A DNA stretch of 64,000 nt from Alistipes sp. dk3624 (GTDB lineage Bacteria; Bacteroidota; Bacteroidia; Bacteroidales; Rikenellaceae). Within the stretch, counting starts at the first letter, position 1. Every line of letters begins with the position of its first letter. Below, piece after piece: positions 63,070 to 64,000 of this stretch. The position numbers and the translations under genes were made by a program. The stretch is from positions 1,116,001 to 1,180,000 of the forward strand of contig NZ_CP045651.1 in assembly GCF_009557455.1 (NCBI RefSeq), in the 5' to 3' direction. A model generated the notes under the pieces. It saw only the letters and a program-made list of their open reading frames with translations. It had not been told where the DNA came from and made no database searches.

Positions 63070-64000
63070 ATGAGAAATTCCCTTTGCTTGGAACTACTGG
63101 TTTCTGCCGCGGTACTGTTGCTGTCGGGCTGTGAAGTCGGGCCCCGATCCCGAAGAACCTATTTTTTTGAAAAAGAAAAAAGAGCAATCATCATTCCCGT
63201 TGCGTTCAACGACACGATTACGGGACGTTTCTTGTTCGATACCGGCGCTACCAACGGCTATCTGATCCTGGATTCCTCATTTTGCGCGACTCATCCTTTG
63301 CCGGCATGGAGCGACAAACCCGATCACGTGTATTTTTCACCTCATACGGGATGGGCAACTTCGGAAAGCCCCTCATTCCGGCAGGCGATTCATAAGAAGC
63401 CGACGAGAGCGGCTATTTCGAATGTCGATCTGGTTTATAATTATCTTCTGATCCGGAATCAAAAATACGGTTCGACCGAGGATTTACAGGGAACGGTCGG
63501 CTTTCCCGATAACGATTCGACCCATGTCTGGGAGCTTAATTTCGAGCATAATTATCTGGAGATACACGAAGCCGAAAAGTTCCGGAGACCCGCCGACTGT
63601 TACTGGCTCCCTTTTGTCAACGAGCGAGGAAGCCTGCACACGGTCCATATACAGTTTCCGTTGACCGTTAAAAGCGCGACCGGAGATACGGTGACAATCG
63701 ACTATCCTTATTTGATCGATACCGGCATGGCGCAGGACTTCGTATTGCTCCCGTCTGCGAAAGAGATCGAGTTTTTCAGGAAAAGAGAGGATGCCGTTCT
63801 GATAAATCGCGGTCATGGAGGTGGCTATTGGAGTCGTTATGACGTCAATGCAATCGCTTTCGATGGTTTTAAGATCGATTCAATGCGCATCTATACGGAT
63901 GAATTCGCTACGAAATTAAGCGCTTATGCACGAGGGATCATCGGATTGAATTTCCTGAAACGGTTTAACGTATTTTTTGACTTCGGCTCACGACAGGTCG
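63070..64000 (+). CDS. lipoprotein with two aspartic-protease-like motifs (partial at the 3' end)
   Basis: An open frame of 310 codons from the ATG at 63070 to the window end, with no stop. The signal peptide ends in a lipobox (LLLSGC). Two D-T-G motifs lie 160 residues apart: FLFDTGATNGYLIL at about 57-70 and YLIDTGMAQDFVLL at about 218-231. Each is followed by hydrophobic residues, as in pepsin-like or retropepsin-like clan AA proteins; with both Asp in one chain it could fold as a two-lobed protease. Family unproven; it could be a non-peptidase relative. Confidence 0.75.
   Translation, partial: MRNSLCLELLVSAAVLLLSGCEVGPRSRRTYFFEKEKRAIIIPVAFNDTITGRFLFDTGATNGYLILDSSFCATHPLPAWSDKPDHVYFSPHTGWATSESPSFRQAIHKKPTRAAISNVDLVYNYLLIRNQKYGSTEDLQGTVGFPDNDSTHVWELNFEHNYLEIHEAEKFRRPADCYWLPFVNERGSLHTVHIQFPLTVKSATGDTVTIDYPYLIDTGMAQDFVLLPSAKEIEFFRKREDAVLINRGHGGGYWSRYDVNAIAFDGFKIDSMRIYTDEFATKLSAYARGIIGLNFLKRFNVFFDFGSRQV

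Overview
The window looks like chromosome of a gut Bacteroidales bacterium, most likely Rikenellaceae/Alistipes-like. This is inferred from several signs. There is a FimB/Mfa2-type fimbrial operon, an ECF sigma/FecR pair, DUF3575/DUF3868 proteins, a Bacteroides-type bile salt hydrolase, and many Bacteroidetes promoter boxes (TAnnTTTG at -7). The coding sequence is G+C-rich with A+T-rich intergenic gaps. No rRNA, tRNA, CRISPR array or insertion sequence was found.

Layout. 1-2.1 kb: end of an outer-membrane barrel gene, a lipoprotein and a PepSY-type membrane protein. 2.1-7.0 kb: a TetR regulator and a 1400-residue acyl-CoA dehydratase activase fusion, with a perfect palindromic operator at the transcription start. 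7.1-17.2 kb: a seven-gene fimbrial operon on the minus strand, with an internal terminator after the major fimbrillin. 17.7-19.6 kb: divergent ECF sigma and FecR anti-sigma genes without a SusC gene. 19.6-25.5 kb: a transglutaminase-like lipoprotein, an FMN nitronate monooxygenase, then an RNA-metabolism cluster (DEAD-box helicase, cold-shock protein, RRM protein). 25.6-30.5 kb: two adjacent decayed genes, a sensor kinase and a sialate O-acetylesterase, together carrying at least seven frameshifts. 30.5-36.5 kb: assorted genes (OMP, GNAT, EamA, Crp/Fnr, PI-PLC/GDPD-like). 36.7-40 kb: carB.

40.2-50.8 kb is a potassium module: an NtrC-class response regulator, dps on the other strand, then an operon of a 31-residue peptide, kdpF, kdpA, kdpB, kdpC, an outer-membrane protein, a KdpD sensor half and a separate histidine kinase. 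A sigma-54-like -24/-12 element lies 42 bp upstream of the first start codon. This fits control by the NtrC-type regulator instead of KdpE.

51-64 kb is more accessory. It has an aldo/keto reductase, a rod-shaped 6S-like RNA, and a pair of overlapping unknown genes. It then has two tandem cassettes of about 727 bp, each a roughly 235-nt structured RNA transcribed divergently from a small XRE regulator gene. Helices in the two RNA copies differ by compensatory base changes. After these come an ORF6N protein, a bile salt hydrolase, an unknown 423-residue protein, a second EamA transporter, a zeta-toxin pair with a 53-residue partner, a secreted phosphoesterase, and a lipoprotein with two aspartic-protease motifs cut by the window end.

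The duplicated RNA/xre cassettes are the best candidate for an undescribed system. The sigma-54/split-KdpD potassium module is second.
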